From Prinsepia uniflora (lineage: Eukaryota > Streptophyta > Magnoliopsida > Rosales > Rosaceae): a stretch of DNA of 64,000 nucleotides. Below, in pieces: positions 42,141-54,800 of the stretch; position 1 is the first letter of the stretch; each line of letters begins with the position of its first letter. The position numbers and the translations under genes were made by a program. The notes beneath the pieces are model-generated. The model was not told the DNA's origin. It searched no databases and saw nothing but the letters and a program-made list of their open reading frames with translations. The DNA is taken from positions 56,635,840 through 56,699,839 of the forward strand of contig CM064862.1 in NCBI GenBank assembly GCA_032719365.1. Reading direction: 5' to 3'.

Positions 42141-43960
42141 ATTTTTCCAATACCTACGTGGTATGTCGTTTGTATTTCTGTTTTGATTCTTTGGTATCTG
42201 CCGATTGGTGATAAGTCACCAATTAAGTATTGTTTCAATGTTGTTTTTTACCCCTTTTACTGGTCCTTTGATTATAATTGGTCGATCAATAGGAGAAAAT
42301 AATATATTTTGTGAAGTTTGTGCAAATTGTTAAGTTGAGGTTAAAATCATGTTTTACAATGAAATGTGATGATTCCAAAGCTAATTCACAAGAAATCATC
42401 AAGGACTGACAAAGTGCCACCTCATATCTAGGACGACCAGGATTCATTATGGGCTCCCAAGACTCACGGCTAGGCCCTAAATCCTCCCAAAATGTGATTA
42501 GGGTTAATTGGAATTCCTTGTCCAATATGGAACCCCTTAGCCGCAATTCCTCCTCTCTTTCATACTTGAATTGATGTGATTTGACGTGGAAAAGAAGACT
42601 AAGAAGTTCCCTATTCAAACATGAAGTCAAATTGACAAGACACAAGGAAAATGATTACTTGCCTTACAAGGAACCTCAATTTGCAGCTGAGGGGGGTTAT
42701 TCAAGGCTAAGGAGATTTCCTCTTTTTTTTAAGACTGGTGTGAGGCCTATGTATAGATGTTTTTCTCTTATTGTTGGTACGCCCGTTTTACCTTCCAACG
42801 TGCTAACACTCTGTCGAAATTCATACTCAAAGTTAATACATAGTTAGCCACAATTTTATAAGTTTTCATGTTTTTGGATTCAAGTTTTGTACCAAAAGGG
42901 TGACGTGAGGCTTGGGAGAAGAAGAGTGTTCGAGCCCCTTTTCCTACTCCTTGCTACTCCTTAGTATTTGTGTTTCTTAATCCCTTGTTCTCTTTACGTT
43001 TTTATGTATTCAATTATGATGTTTGTTAATCTAAGTATGTGTGAGTAGTTCCTTTAAGGATTGGGGCAGTTTGAAGCCCTAGCCATGTTAGTTCGTATTT
43101 AGATTTCTGGTTCTTGATTGTGATTGTTATGCATGACTGAATTTGTTGGATTACTGCACTTCATGAACTCAATTTATGCTTATAAGCCTGATCAACTTGT
43201 TTGTGTATAATTTTCTATGTAATTGCTTGAAGGACCACTTTATCATCTTACAATTTGTAGCATCAAGTTTAAGATGAGGACTTTTATTCGTAATCTAAAC
43301 TCATGACCTACTAGAATCGCACATCACTTTTCTAGGGATAGTGTAGTGTCATTAAATCTTCTTTGTGTTTTATGCATTATCTTGCACCATCGATAATAGA
43401 TGTTTTATAGTGGACATCACACTTAAAGCATGCAAACTAAGAAAAGATAATAGGTGTGGGGTGAGCCTTAGCTGGACCCTTGCATGGGCACTAAATTCAG
43501 AACATACATAGTAATTAGATCAAGGAAATGTAAGGAGAACTATAATTGATAAAGGTGGATAATAAGCCATGATTCGTCTTGATCAATCAATCAAGTTTTC
43601 AAGTTTTCATCATTTTGTACTTTATTTTCACCGTTGAATTTCGTGCATCTTCACTCCAAACAACCACGCCTCCCCCCCCCACCCCACAACCCCAATTGTC
43701 TTTACTTAATAACTAAGTTGTTTAGTTCTGAACTAAGTGGAATCACGTTGAGACAAGTCCTCGAGGGATCGACCTTTGCAAACATACTATACTCGTTATA
43801 TGATTTTATGCACTTGCAAAGTATCACATTAGAGTTTATTATTCATAATTCCTTGTTTGACAAAACATCTATCAATTGGAATATGTGCTTATTGATTGAT
43901 GGTTTCTCCAAATGTTGTTTGGTTGGTCGTTATGGTTCTTAGTGAATTATTGGATAGCGT
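42141..43960 (+). other. Probable non-coding LTR/LARD-type insertion
   Basis: No protein domain. The part from about 42310 to 43880 reads like a long plant LTR: CTATGTATAGATG near 42748, a CGAGCCCC-TTTTCC zone, then a TCCTCGAGGGATCGACC segment and ATGATTTTATGCACTTGC (43730-43830), which resembles the ends of LARD- and Athila-type LTRs. It also has a C12-type run at 43671. I could not find paired target copies, so the borders are not fixed. Confidence 0.35.
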
Positions 43961-44349
43961 AGATGCTGATTAACATTAGTTAACATAGTGTAGGAAAAAT
44001 ATGCAGACCGCTAAGACTTCAAATACGACTTCCAAATAATGTTGACAATTAATAAAGTACCAACCAGCTATGAAAAGTTCCAACTAAAAGTGCGAACCAA
44101 AAGATGAATACTAGTAATGAAATTTCCTACCAGTCATGACTTGTGACAAGTGTTGATCTATCATTTCGACCAATTAATGATTTTTAGAATGAAAAAAAAA
44201 GTGATGACTAGAAATTACTTAGTGCAAAAATATTTCATTCACATAAATGGTAAATTCGATCGGCATGAGGCTGATCGGTTATAATAGTTGTGTTAGGTTC
44301 GAATAAAAAAGATAGACTAGCACTATTTGTTCTAGAAATTAAGGTGATC
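43961..44349 (-). other. Spacer between integrase and the antisense gene
   Basis: AT-rich sequence with no domain on either strand. By position it is the part of the Tat-like element between the pol end and the antisense gene. Confidence 0.4.
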
Positions 44350-44435
44350 ATCGTGCCATGGGTGTTGTAAGAGCTTACCCTTGGTAGTTTGTAACTTATA
44401 GGTGCATGGTTGGCGGACCTTGGTGACTTGGTATA
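44350..44435 (-). pseudogene. Integrase C-terminal end, beyond the solo LTR
   Basis: In reverse it reads YQVTKVRQPCTYKLQ followed by a GKLLQHPWHDDHLNF segment and a stop. This is what follows the G-P-Y motif in gypsy integrases (K-V, G-x-Y-x-L, P-W-N-x-x-H-L). It joins 46646 once the solo LTR is taken out. Confidence 0.7.
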
Positions 44436-46645
44436 TGTGACGACCAGGAAATTTGAAAAAGGGAATTTTGGAAATTTTAGAGGAAAATGAAGATTTTACC
44501 CTTGGTTATGAGGCAAAAGTTAACTTTTTACTCAGGACACTTTTTGGACTTTTTACGAAGACAGTTGTGTAGGTCTTGGGACACTGAGTTCGTAGACAGG
44601 TGGCACGTCGAAATCGGAGTTTAGACGTGACCATTATGGGTCTAAAATGGTGAGGGGTATTTCTGTAATTTTTAACTTGACGGCATTTTGGTCTTTAGTG
44701 ATTTGCTGAGTCATTGCGGGGTGACTCACCCTTTTCGTTGAGTGACATCTGTCATCTCCTGCCTGGAATTAGTGGTACTGTGGCCCCGTGTAGTGTGTGT
44801 ATAATTGTGTATGTGTGTGTTTGTTCTTGAAACAAAAACTAAAATTCGATTTGATCTTAAGAATCAAACAGGAGCCATTCAAAACTAAAATTTGATTTGA
44901 TCTTAAGAATCAAACAGGATCCATTCAATACATACAGAGGAACTGAGATTTTGAGAAGAATTGAAAGAGAAAAATGAGAAAGAAAAAGAAAGAGAGGATC
45001 AGAGAACCTAGACCCGAAACCCACCATTTCAATTCGAACTCAATTTCCGAGTTAGACGAATTAGTGAGTGAATTCGAGGTTATAAATCTCTTTCTGACAC
45101 TTAAACGAGTCAAACTGAGGAGGAATTGAAGAAAATTGCTCACGGACGAGCTAGTAATAGCGTTTAAAATAGAAGTTCAGAGCTTGAACAAATTGATGGA
45201 TTTGGGTAAGGAAATCCATGAAATTGAGATTATAAATCTTTTCTTGGGTTTTGATTCGATGCAATATGATGCTTAAAACACAAAATTTAGTGCATAACTG
45301 AGTGAAAGCTAATCGGGTCATGGAACCAGGTCGAAGGACCCGTTTTGCAGAAAACGGACGAGGAAAACGATGCTACAGTGCCCTGGTGCGTAGGCTTCAC
45401 GCGCAGCCGCTTGCGGCGGCGTGTTAGGGCGAGTGGATACTCATCCTGAGATACAGTCAACATATGATTTGATGCTTTCGATGTAACGAACATTTTGGCA
45501 CAGGTTTTGAGCCGATCGGATACCGTTTCGATATAGTTTCGAGGGTCCAAAGTGTTATTTTTGTTTTAAATACGTAGTTTAATCCCAGAAAAATAGGGGA
45601 TTTTAATATGACATTACTTGAGGTGTTAGTGACTGTTAGTGGTGGTTTTTGACAGGATTCGTGATTCCTGGAATTTACGGAAAAGCGGGCAGCTCGGAAA
45701 TAGAGCATCTTGGATGGTGTATGAGTGGACGTTTATTTTATAAACTGATATGCATGCATAGTTAAATGTTTTAGATGATTTATTGCATGATTTCAGTTGC
45801 AATGATTGCATGATGATTCGATTCAATTCGATATGATTTATTGCATGATTTCAGTTACGAGAATGGTTAAAATGATGTTTTGGGCTAGGCCCGAGTTTGA
45901 AAATGGTGTTTTGAATTTTTTTAAGTCAAGGATTATGTTGAAAGGTTTTTGGGATGTAATCCCCGGACGGTTTGCATTGTGATTGTGATGCGTTCCCAGG
46001 CGGTCAAAACTAGGGGTATTTTCTAGACGACCGAAGCATGAGGTGATTGTGATTGTTTCCCAAGAAGATGAAGCTAGGGGTGTTCCCAGGCGGCTGATGC
46101 TCCAGGTATATCTGTGTTCCTAGGTATCCAAAGCTAGGGGTGTTCCCAGATGGTTGATTCCTGGGGTTATTGACTTATTGTTGGTTGCCTACGTGTAGTG
46201 CTGATGTGATTGTGTGATTGACTGTGCACTTGTGAGTAGTGTTGTTTGATTATTGTGCTTGATATTTAAGTACTGGTGACGAGTACTGTTGTCGATGGTC
46301 CCTATGACTGGTTTGATGATTTTCATGTGATTTGGCTTGAGAGCCGGTTGTTCATATGTTTTACTCTATACATGCATGTTTTATAACTAGAGGGTAAAGT
46401 GATCCATTTTGAAATGTATTTTCAAACGATGTTATTTTTGTCCACTCACACCTTTGTTTTTTATTGATCCTTCAGACCGTGACACGAAGATCGAGGCTGA
46501 TCGAGAGGCTGAGGCATGAGTGGAAGTTAGTGTGGTTATCCCTTGTCTGGTAAGTGCCGAGGGTAGTTTCGAAACTTCAGTCGACTTGTCAGACAGGAAT
46601 AGGACCAGGCACAGTTATCAAGTCCATTTGGGACGGGTCTTGTGA
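44436..46645 (+). mobile_element. Solo LTR, forward, inserted in the integrase GPY motif
   Basis: Starts TGTGACGACCAGG and ends ACGGGTCTTGTGA. The five flanking bases are GTATA and GTAGG, matching at 3 of 5, so the target duplication has decayed. Removing it rejoins the integrase reading exactly at WEGPY/QV. Inverted arms TGAGTGGAC (45722-45730) and GTCCACTCAC (46440-46449) bracket a module with irregular TTCCCAGGCGG-type repeats (about 45950-46160). The GC-rich zone is at 45384-45425. A 46-bp unit is doubled at 44835-44926. Confidence 0.8.
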
Positions 46646-47740
46646 GTAGGGTCCTTCCCACTAAGGTCCGAGTGAGCCATCTACTCAGTCTTTTGTTGCA
46701 AGGCTAATTTTTCATATAACCTAGTCCCATGTCTTGAAGCTTTTGGTTTTGACTCTAGAGTCATAGTGCCATGCAATTCTTTTCTTGTGGGCCATGTTTC
46801 GCAAGTTACCTTACCACGGTGTTCTTTTAGGAGGTATATATTGAGGGTTATTAGTTTATTGTTCTCATCAAAGCAATAATAAATTACTCGACAAGAAGTT
46901 TAGTCAATCTCTAATGGTACCACAAACTCAGTCCCAAAATGCTATAACTATCCTTGGTGGATGTTCTGTATGATGTTTAGCATGACCAAAAGACGCATAA
47001 TAGGATGCCTGACCATTTCCATTTAGAGTCTTCGTCCAAACGAGTCTTGAGATTATACTTGATGAACGTATTTGCAGCCTCCACTTGGCCATTTTCCTGT
47101 CGATGAGCAACACGGCCAAGGCATAAAGCAACCCCATATACCTTGAAGAAGGATCGAAAGAGAGCATAATCAAACAGTTTGTCATTTTCCGTCACATTTG
47201 TGTGTGGTATGCCAAAGCAGCATATGATGTTTTGATAGACGAAGCTTTCTATTTGAGCAGTGTTGATTGTTACAAGCGGCTTGGCTTCTTCCCATTCGGT
47301 GAAGTATTCGACGACGACGGTGTGTTCTACTAATCCCTTACCTCACGAGATTAGACCAATAAGTTCTAGTCCCCACTGTGAGAAAGGCTATAGTTTGAGC
47401 ATTGGTGTAAGCTTCTCAACGGGCAAGTGTGGTGTGGGGGTGTATCTTTGGCATTGATCACATTGATGAGTGAGAACAATTGCATCTGCGTGCATTATTG
47501 GCTAATAGAAGCCTTGTATAAAGGATTTAGGGCAAGCAACTTGGAACCTGAATGGTTACTGCATATGCCTTTGTGAATCTCTCTAAGTACTGCACTACCT
47601 CTGTCCATTGGTAGAAATTTGAGGAGGAAAACGTCAAAGCCCTTCATGTATAGGTTGTCATGGACGATTGTGTACGGTGCGGTTTGGCGCTTGATGGGTT
47701 TTTCTTTATTCTTTTTTTTTGGGTAGTTCTTCATCCTTGA
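46646..47740 (-). pseudogene. Integrase of the Tat-like element
   Basis: Joins the cDNA to the host chromosome. In reverse: the zinc-binding part (LREIHKGICSNHSG, where the H-H-C-C pattern is partly lost), then QWGLELIGLIS near 47385, a VVEYFTEWEEAKPL segment at the start of the catalytic core, then NGQVEAANTFIKYNLKTRLD with the catalytic Glu (47060-47100). The C-terminal part is SRVKTKSFK followed by GSLGP-WEGPY. Several stops and frame changes (for example at the expected D-N-G, which reads ENDK) make it inactive. The C-terminal end continues at 44435. Confidence 0.82.
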
Positions 47741-47763
47741 GGAACTTGATGATTGGTATTGAT

Positions 47764-48263
47764 TTATTGCACTTTGTTGCTTGGCTTCTCTAGTGGTTCC
47801 ACATGGAAATTTCGTTTGACCTTGTCATCGATTGAGGAGGCTAGTCGTGCCAAAGCATAAGCGTGGCTGTTTTCTGATCTTGGAATTTTTTGTATGTTGT
47901 AGGCTTGGAAACTACAAAGGAGTGTCTTTGCCTTGTTAAAATGAAGAGTCATGGAGATGTCCTTGGCCTCAAAGTCGTTATTCACCTTGTTGAACACAAG
48001 TTGGGTCTCACTGAAGATCTTGACTTTACTTGCTTCTAGGTCTTTCATGAGGCGCAGACCGAGGAGGAGTGCTTCTAATTCTGCCTCATTGTTTGATGCC
48101 TTGAATTTGAAGTGAAGGCCGTATTTGAGCTTCGCCTGTCTAGTGTGGTGGGTACTAGTCTTACTCCAGATCCACGATGACAAGATGATCTGTCCAAATT
48201 GGCTTTAACTTGTCTATTAGGGATGAGCTGCTCTCCCTGTTTTTTTTTTGCAGCTGGCTGCAC
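47764..48263 (-). pseudogene. Second (Tat-type) RNase H
   Basis: An open frame of 139 residues (47764-48183) with FKFKASNNEAELEALLLGLRL, a SETQLVFNKV segment in place of D-S-Q-L-V, and IPRSENSHAYALARLAS in place of the R-x-x-N-x-x-A-D-x-L-A motif. This is the RNase HI-type domain that Tat-lineage gypsy elements carry between their normal RNase H and integrase. Two acidic catalytic positions (D to E, D to Y) appear changed, so activity is unlikely. It is the strongest single marker of lineage here. Confidence 0.8.
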
Positions 48264-48422
48264 AGAGATGTGTTATATGTGAACTTTGAAATTAAATCAG
48301 TGACTTCTTGGCCTTTCTCTGGGTCTCAGGGCATAAGAAATGTAGAATTTTCTGAGTTCAATTGCCTATTTGGTAAATCCTCTGAAAGCATCCGACTTCT
48401 GTAGCACATTTATGAGTGTCTT
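48264..48422 (-). pseudogene. RNase H / connection region, left piece
   Basis: In reverse it gives VLQKSDAFRGFTK, a stop in place of Trp, then AIELRKFYISYALRPRE. This corresponds to the V-L-x-K-P-D-x-x-G-R-x-x-K-W-A-I-E-L-x-x-F-D-I-x-Y block that ends the RT-associated RNase H of gypsy elements. Separated from its N-terminal part by the solo LTR 48423-49709. Confidence 0.75.
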
Positions 48423-49709
48423 TGTGACAACCCGGAAATTCGAAAAAGGGAATTTTGGAAATTTTAGAAGGAAATTTTAGAAGGAAACTCAATCCTCCCA
48501 CTTCGATCTTCAACACCACAATCAAACGGTTGAAATTGAACGGGATTGAGCCCAAATTAGAGTTGCGACCTTTCAAAAATTGGATTGGAAATCGAACAGT
48601 TTGAGGTATGAATTCATGTAACCAAGTATACAAATCCTTAATTGGGATTTATTGAATGGAATTAGATGAAAGATCAGATGAAATTGAGATCGAATTAATG
48701 GATTTTTAACCGGGTTAAGTCGCGGGTCAAACGGACCCATTTTGCAAGAAACTAGTGAAGAAGATGACTGTAGGAGGACTAGTGACAGGCGCATGGCTTT
48801 CACACGCAGCCACTCACGGCGGCGCGTGGGACTTGTTTCCGAGGTACGATCAACATATGATTTGATGCTTTCGATGTAACGAACATTTTGGCATAAGTTT
48901 CGAGTCAAGCGGATACCATTTCGGTATAGTTTTGTGTATTCGAAGCGTATGTTTAGGATTTAAATACGTATTTTAATCCCGAAAAATTAGGGGATTTTAA
49001 TGTGAGATTATTTGGGGTGTTAGTGACCCTTGATAATGATTGTTGACAGGATTGGTGGTTTTTGGAATTTATGGAAAAACGTGCAGCTTGTAATAAAGCA
49101 GCTTGGACGGTGTATGAGTGGACGTTTGTTTTATAAATTGTTATGAATGCATAGTTAAATGTTTTACATGATTGATTGCATGATTTGAGTTGCAATGATT
49201 GCATGATGTTTTGGGCTAGGCCCAGGTTTGAAAATTGTGTTTTGACTTGGTTTTAAGTCAAGGATTGTGTTGAAAGGTTTTTGGGATATAATCCCCGGAC
49301 GGTTTGCATTTTTATTGTGATGCGCTCCCAGACGATCGAAACTAAGGGTATTTCCCAGACGATCAAAGCTTGGGGTGATTGTGATTGTTTCCCAGGCAGC
49401 CGAAGCTAGGATCGGGGTAAAGTGATCCTATGCATGCATATTTTATAACTGGAGGGTAAAGTGATCCGTTTTGAAATGTATTTTCAAACGATGTTATTTT
49501 TGTCCACTCACACCTTTGTTTTTTTATTGACCCTCCAGGCTGTGGCCCGAGGATCGGGGATGATCGAGAGGCAGAGGCATGAGTGGAAATCAGTGTGGTT
49601 ATCCCTTGTCTGGCAAGTGCTGAGGATAATTTTGGTACTTCAGTTGACTTATCAAACGGGAGTAGGACCAGGAAAAGTTATCAAAATCCAGTTGGGACAG
49701 GTCTTGTCG
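48423..49709 (+). mobile_element. Solo LTR, forward (1287 bp), with target GTCTT
   Basis: Starts TGTGACAACCCGG and ends GGTCTTGTCG (last base G where the family has A). Perfect target duplication GTCTT (48418-48422, 49710-49714). A shorter relative of 44436-46645: the same start block GGAAATTCGAAAAAGGGAAT and arms TGAGTGGAC (49115-49123) and GTCCACTCAC (49502-49511), but the bracketed module is only about 390 bp and the U3 is mostly deleted. It splits the RNase H of the Tat-like element. Confidence 0.88.
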
Positions 49710-50186
49710 GTCTTATTGGATAAGATCAAAATTGGGTGAGCTTGGAAGTAAGGCATGAGCCTTCTTCCTAGGATGACTACGGCGAGATCAAGTTTCTCTA
49801 GGTCACAGTATCTGGTCTCTCCATCTTGAAATGCTTTGCTCATATAGTAGACTGGTGTTATGTTCTTTCCGTTGTCTTGATTAGAACAGAGCTAATGGCT
49901 GAAGTGGTGATTGAGAGATAAATGTTGAGTTGGGCTTCCATGTCTGGTATCACCAGTAGAAGCGCCCTACCATGTACGCCTTCAAGTTTTTGAAAGCCTT
50001 GCTTCAGTAGTCAATTCAATGGTATTCATATTTGCATTGAGGGCTTTGAAGAATGGTAGGTATTTGTTCATGACTCTTTAGCAAGATCTGGTGAGTGCCG
50101 CTACTTTTTCCTTTAGGGTATGTATTTCCTTGGTTGTGTGCAGTGATTGCATATCAGGAAGACCTTGATCTTCTCAGGATTTACTA
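49710..50186 (-). pseudogene. RNase H of the Tat-like element, right piece
   Basis: In reverse: AQLNIYLSITTSAISSVLIK, then after a frame change PVYYMSKAFQDGETRYCDLEKL, DLAVVILGRRLMPYFQAHPI. These are the RNase H blocks L-Y-L-A-V-S...S-A-V-L, P-V-Y-Y-V-S-K...E-x-R-Y and Y-F-x-A-H of gypsy Pol. The reading breaks at the solo LTR and resumes at 48422. Confidence 0.8.
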
Positions 50187-50660
50187 CTATCCCTTTTGGC
50201 TGAACATGTAACCAAGGAACTTTCCAGAGTTGTCTCCAAAAACACATTTGGCGGGGTTGAGCCTCATTTGGTATTTATTGACCACCTGGAACATTTGGGA
50301 TAGGTAGGAGGCATGATATGTCGTTATTTTTCTCTTGATGAGCATGTAATCCACATACACTTCTATGGTCTTTCCGATTTGATCGGCGTATATGAAGTTC
50401 ACCTAGCCTTGGTATGTCACACCAGTTATCTTCAATCCAAAATGCATAACATTGTAGCCGTATATACCCAAATTGGTGTGAAAGCTTTTGTTGATTTGGT
50501 CATCCGGAAGCATAAGGATATTATTGTAGCTTGAATACGCATACATGAAGCTAAGTAGTTCACACCTTTTCGTTGCATCAAACAGGAGATCAAGTTTGGA
50601 AAGATGAAAATGTCTTTTCGCCATGCCTTGTTGAGATCGGTGAAGTCAATGCACATTCTC
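50187..50660 (-). pseudogene. Reverse transcriptase of the Tat-like element
   Basis: Copies element RNA into DNA when functional. In reverse: RMCIDFTDLNKA at the start, LISCLMQRK / ELLSFMYAYSSYNNILM (the D-A-Y-S-G-Y-N-Q block with changes), VMHFGLKITGVTYQ, then IGKTIEVYVDYMLIK, where the catalytic Y-V-D-D reads Y-V-D-Y, and MRLNPAKCVFGDNSGKFLGYM. At least one stop and two frame changes. The damaged YVDD box alone would inactivate it. The N-terminal RT part and protease are missing or unreadable. Confidence 0.82.
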
Positions 50661-51842
50661 TAGGTAGTGTTTTTATTTCTTCCCCTATAGTTTTTGTCAT
50701 ACCAATCTTTCCTCTTACCTGAATAAGATTTATTTCCATAGCCTTGATTTTGACTACTAGTATCATTATGAGGCTTCAAAATTTTGATTCCTCTTAGGGG
50801 AAAAGTATACTTAAGAAATGTGCTACTTGGGTTCTGCTCATGGAACATTTAAATATTTGGCCTTGGCATGGATTACTATTTATCTCATCGGCTCATTGTA
50901 ATATTCGCGTCGTTGGGTGATAGCATGGAATTTGAAGGTGGATTCCTTCAAACTGCTACAAAATGCTCTGAACGCTGCCTTGTCATCAATCTCCTGATAT
51001 TTGGAATACTCAAGACTAAATATGGCTGCGTACATTTTTAAAGATTCATTCTCCTCTTGCCATAATGAACCTAGGCCTTCCTTATTAATAAACGACCCAT
51101 CTAAATCATTAATTGGTTACGAAAGACCTTGTGGAGCTGATCGAAGAATCAAATTGTATACAGTTCTAGGTAGTAAAACCAGTTGAGTGCAACCTCAATG
51201 AGAGTGAAGCTAAAGATCAAGCATTGTACCTCGTATGAAAGGTTTCTAAAAGATACAATAGTTGTTCATGTGTATCACTAGCACCCTTTCCACGTTAAGG
51301 CGTGATCATGAGAGGGTTGACCTTCGTCTCTTGTCGGGACTGAAAAATGTGATATGTGAAAAAGTCACTGTTAGCCTTGATTTTTGTTGAAGATGTAGTC
51401 TTGGTATTGCTAAGTTGTAGTTCCCAAACTCATTGTAGGAGTTCCTGAATGACATCGTCTCTCTTGGTCAGTTTGGATTGCATCCCGGTGAGATTGGCAA
51501 GTGGATAATGGCCTTTATTGCTAGTGGTCCTCCCATTCATTCAGTTGTTCTTGGTCTTCCGCATGACATTGCTACAGTAGAGTCAGCAACATCTTTTAGA
51601 AAGTCTGAGTTTTCTCGTATGAATTGATCTTCTACTTGTAACATTGAATATTTTGTCGCTATGCACTCATCAAGGCTAACCTTAATAGTGCGCGACCTCC
51701 TTGAGGTAACACGGGGATAGGAGGTTGCTCCTTGATCCTAGGATCGTTCACTAGATATATTAGCCGAGTAGGCTCAATGGGAAGTCGTTTCCTATCTAGT
51801 AGCTCATGAGCATCGTGGAAGATATGTATTCTTGAAAGGCTA
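50661..51842 (-). pseudogene. Gag of the Tat-like element, main part
   Basis: In reverse, weak but ordered gag signals: SLDECIATKYSMLQVEDQF, then SPINDLDGSFINKEGL-type text, LWQEENESLKMYAAIFSLEY (the Q-x-x-x-E-S-L-R-x-Y-x-x-R-F-x-x-E gag motif) and AIF/AFRAFCSSLKESTFKF. Close to 50790 a KPHNDTSS segment recalls the P-H-N-D border of the protease, and RT text begins only 130 bases later. The protease therefore seems to be deleted. Many stops. Cut at 51842 by a large-LTR element. Confidence 0.55.
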
Positions 51843-54800
51843 GCTAACGACTTGGAAATTCGAGAAGAGTAAAATTGGAAAAATTAAATGTAAATGACAA
51901 TTTTGCCCCTATAAAGTCAAAGGGTTGACTTTTGATCTGGACACTTTTTGGACGATTCGTGAGTACCGTTACGTAGATATCAAAATTTGGAGTTAGGATA
52001 TAGGTGGCATGTCAAAATCAGAGGTTAGATGAGTTTATTATGGGTCAAAAAAGACTAAAGGCATGATGGTAATTTTAGTATTAAGGGTATTTTGGTAATT
52101 TAACCTATGAGATAAGGTGTGATAGTGACACATATCCAAAATATACTGGTCCTTTCTCTTCATAATCTCTTCCATTGACCCAGCTTTTGATAAATAGGCG
52201 TGTGTGTGTGTGTGTGAGTGAAAATGGTGTCCAACGGGTGGTGGCCGAGAGGAAGAAAAATAAAAGGAAATGGAGAAGGATCAGAGGGAAAAGGAGAGGA
52301 GGAGAGTTCTGAGGAAGAAGGTAGAGGAAAGGGAAGCTAGAAAGAAGAACAAGGAGGAGACAATAAACCCAAAACCTAGTTAAACTCATGTATCTCAAAA
52401 GTGTTTTTGGGGAAACTTGCACTAAAATACGAACCAAGGACATTAGAGTGATACTTAATCCCTAGTGATTAGTGACAGGACCCATCCCAATCCCCCCGGG
52501 ATTAGTGCGGGATGACCCTGCTCCCGTCTGACACGAAGTGTCAGACAAGGGATATTTCCGACCTTTGCCCTCCCGGGCTATCAGAGCACGCCAGGATCCG
52601 GAGGAGGTATGTGATATCTCGGTCTCTGCTACAGTCCACATCTGATGTCAACCTGAAGGGCAGTCAAAACATTAAAAGCTGTGAGTGGACAAAACAAAAG
52701 TTTGTAAAAACATTTCATAAGAAGACATTTGTACCCTTCACTAAAAAGCATGCATGCATTCGAAAACCATTTATCCGAAATAAACCATATGTGGGAACTA
52801 AGCCCAAAACCAAGATTGAAAGAACCATAATGAAAATCACCATACGGGCCACTGCCCAAATCCATAGTGAAAGAATCATAAAGACTCAACCGTACGGCCA
52901 CTACCCAAAACTTGTGTAAACACACATCATATATCATATCATATAGCATACATCATATATACATATAATTCACACAACCAATCCTGTCACGGTTTCCAAA
53001 GCTACTCGCGTGCTACCCAGGTCTCAATCCGAGTCGTCTCAAAGTCAAGATCAATGTCCGCAGACCACTGACCCTACCCGAGGTAATAGTAATCATAGCC
53101 TTCCTGAGAGTAAGGAACCCAACTGGGGGGTGACTCCACTCAGTCGTTGCTCCGTGACTACTCCGGGGTCCACCCAGGCCAACGACCCTCCCTGGAGGAG
53201 ATAATAGAAGTAAAGGAAGGTATATGAATACATATATATACATAACATAAACATTCACGCCCCGTTCCCTTGAATCGTCATGATCCATAACATCTATTAA
53301 CTAAGGTTCATTCCGGTTCCCATAAACCGTCATCAACCAGAATGACCTTTCCAGAGTTCATGCCGGTTCCCATAAACCGTCATGAACTTGGAAATCTATC
53401 TAGGGTCCCTGACCCAAAATCATCAGTGTAAAACAACTGGGTCTCGTTCACGAACATATGACTCAACTGGGCACCGTGCCCGATATCTAAGGGTCAGTCA
53501 CGACTCCGATCATAGTGATGCGTGCAACCATCCATCCAGGACTGCCCTCAATCCTGGTATGTCGCAGTGAACGAATCAACTGACGCGACCACCACAAGAT
53601 CATGGTGCACTCCTCACCGATCGCTATCCTGAACCGTCAGCACTCCGAAGTCGAGCCTCCCCAGGCTGCCCGACCACGAATCGTGCATCGTGACCTCTCC
53701 AGCAGGAACACATCCCAATCCGGATGCGAGCGTCGTATCGTCGATCGCCGTGCACATAGCACCCGTCGCGACCACGATTTAGACCCGAAGGTCGTAAATA
53801 GTGTCATATGCCCGAGACCAAACCAAATGGGTCTTATACCCGAGTTTATTCTTTTAGAAATCCAAAACCAAATCATTTAAATCAATAAAGAAAGACAGAC
53901 CCGTATAAGCACCGTATAAGGCCGAAACCTCGAAATACGTGCTTATACGTAACCACATACAAATGCACCCATGGCATCATCAAACATGTAATGAAACATA
54001 TAATAAACATTTATGCATGCAGCAATTTAGAAAACAAGGTCCACTCACAGACCGTCCGAGCTGCCGCCTCGATTTGCGTGCCATAGGCTCTCCCGAGCCG
54101 ATCACCATCACCGGGACTCCGAAACCTGTCCAAATTTTAATAGAATGTTACTAACTACTTAATTAACCTCCTACCAAAGCCCCGTAATTTTCCCGAACTT
54201 TTAACTATTTTTAAATCGACCCTAAACCTTCCGACACCCCGAAAACTATCGAAACGATGTCCGATTGACGCGAGACCAGTCCCAAAATCTTCATTACATC
54301 GAATAGAAGATTTCCCGTGTTGAACACTTTCCCAAATTATGGACCACGCATCCTCATGAGCTCCTAGAAGGTCGAAAATACTGTTCATCGTCTCCTACCT
54401 CCAACTGAATCAGTTACTGTAGCAAAATACTGTTCATCCGTCGGTTTTTTCCTGGTTTTTGGACCGATTCAAGGTCCATTTCATCCCATTTTGATTCTAA
54501 TATAATCCTAATCCTATTTCCTATATTTTAGACATTAAAAACCGAAGGAAAACCACCCAAAACCGAGCTTCCATCCGCCATCAATGGTGGCCGGAATTTC
54601 CTCCACCGTTCACGGCCTTTCCCGGCCATCCTAAACCACGAAATCAATCCTATTCTACTCCTAGGGTCCCCAGAAACCTTACCCAATTAAAGAAATCGAT
54701 TAAAAACCATTGAAACTAAAATTTGAATTTTTGGACAAAACTCACCTTACGGGTTGCTCTCCCCGCCGTGGCTGCCGCCGTCCAGCCTCACAGTCCTCCC

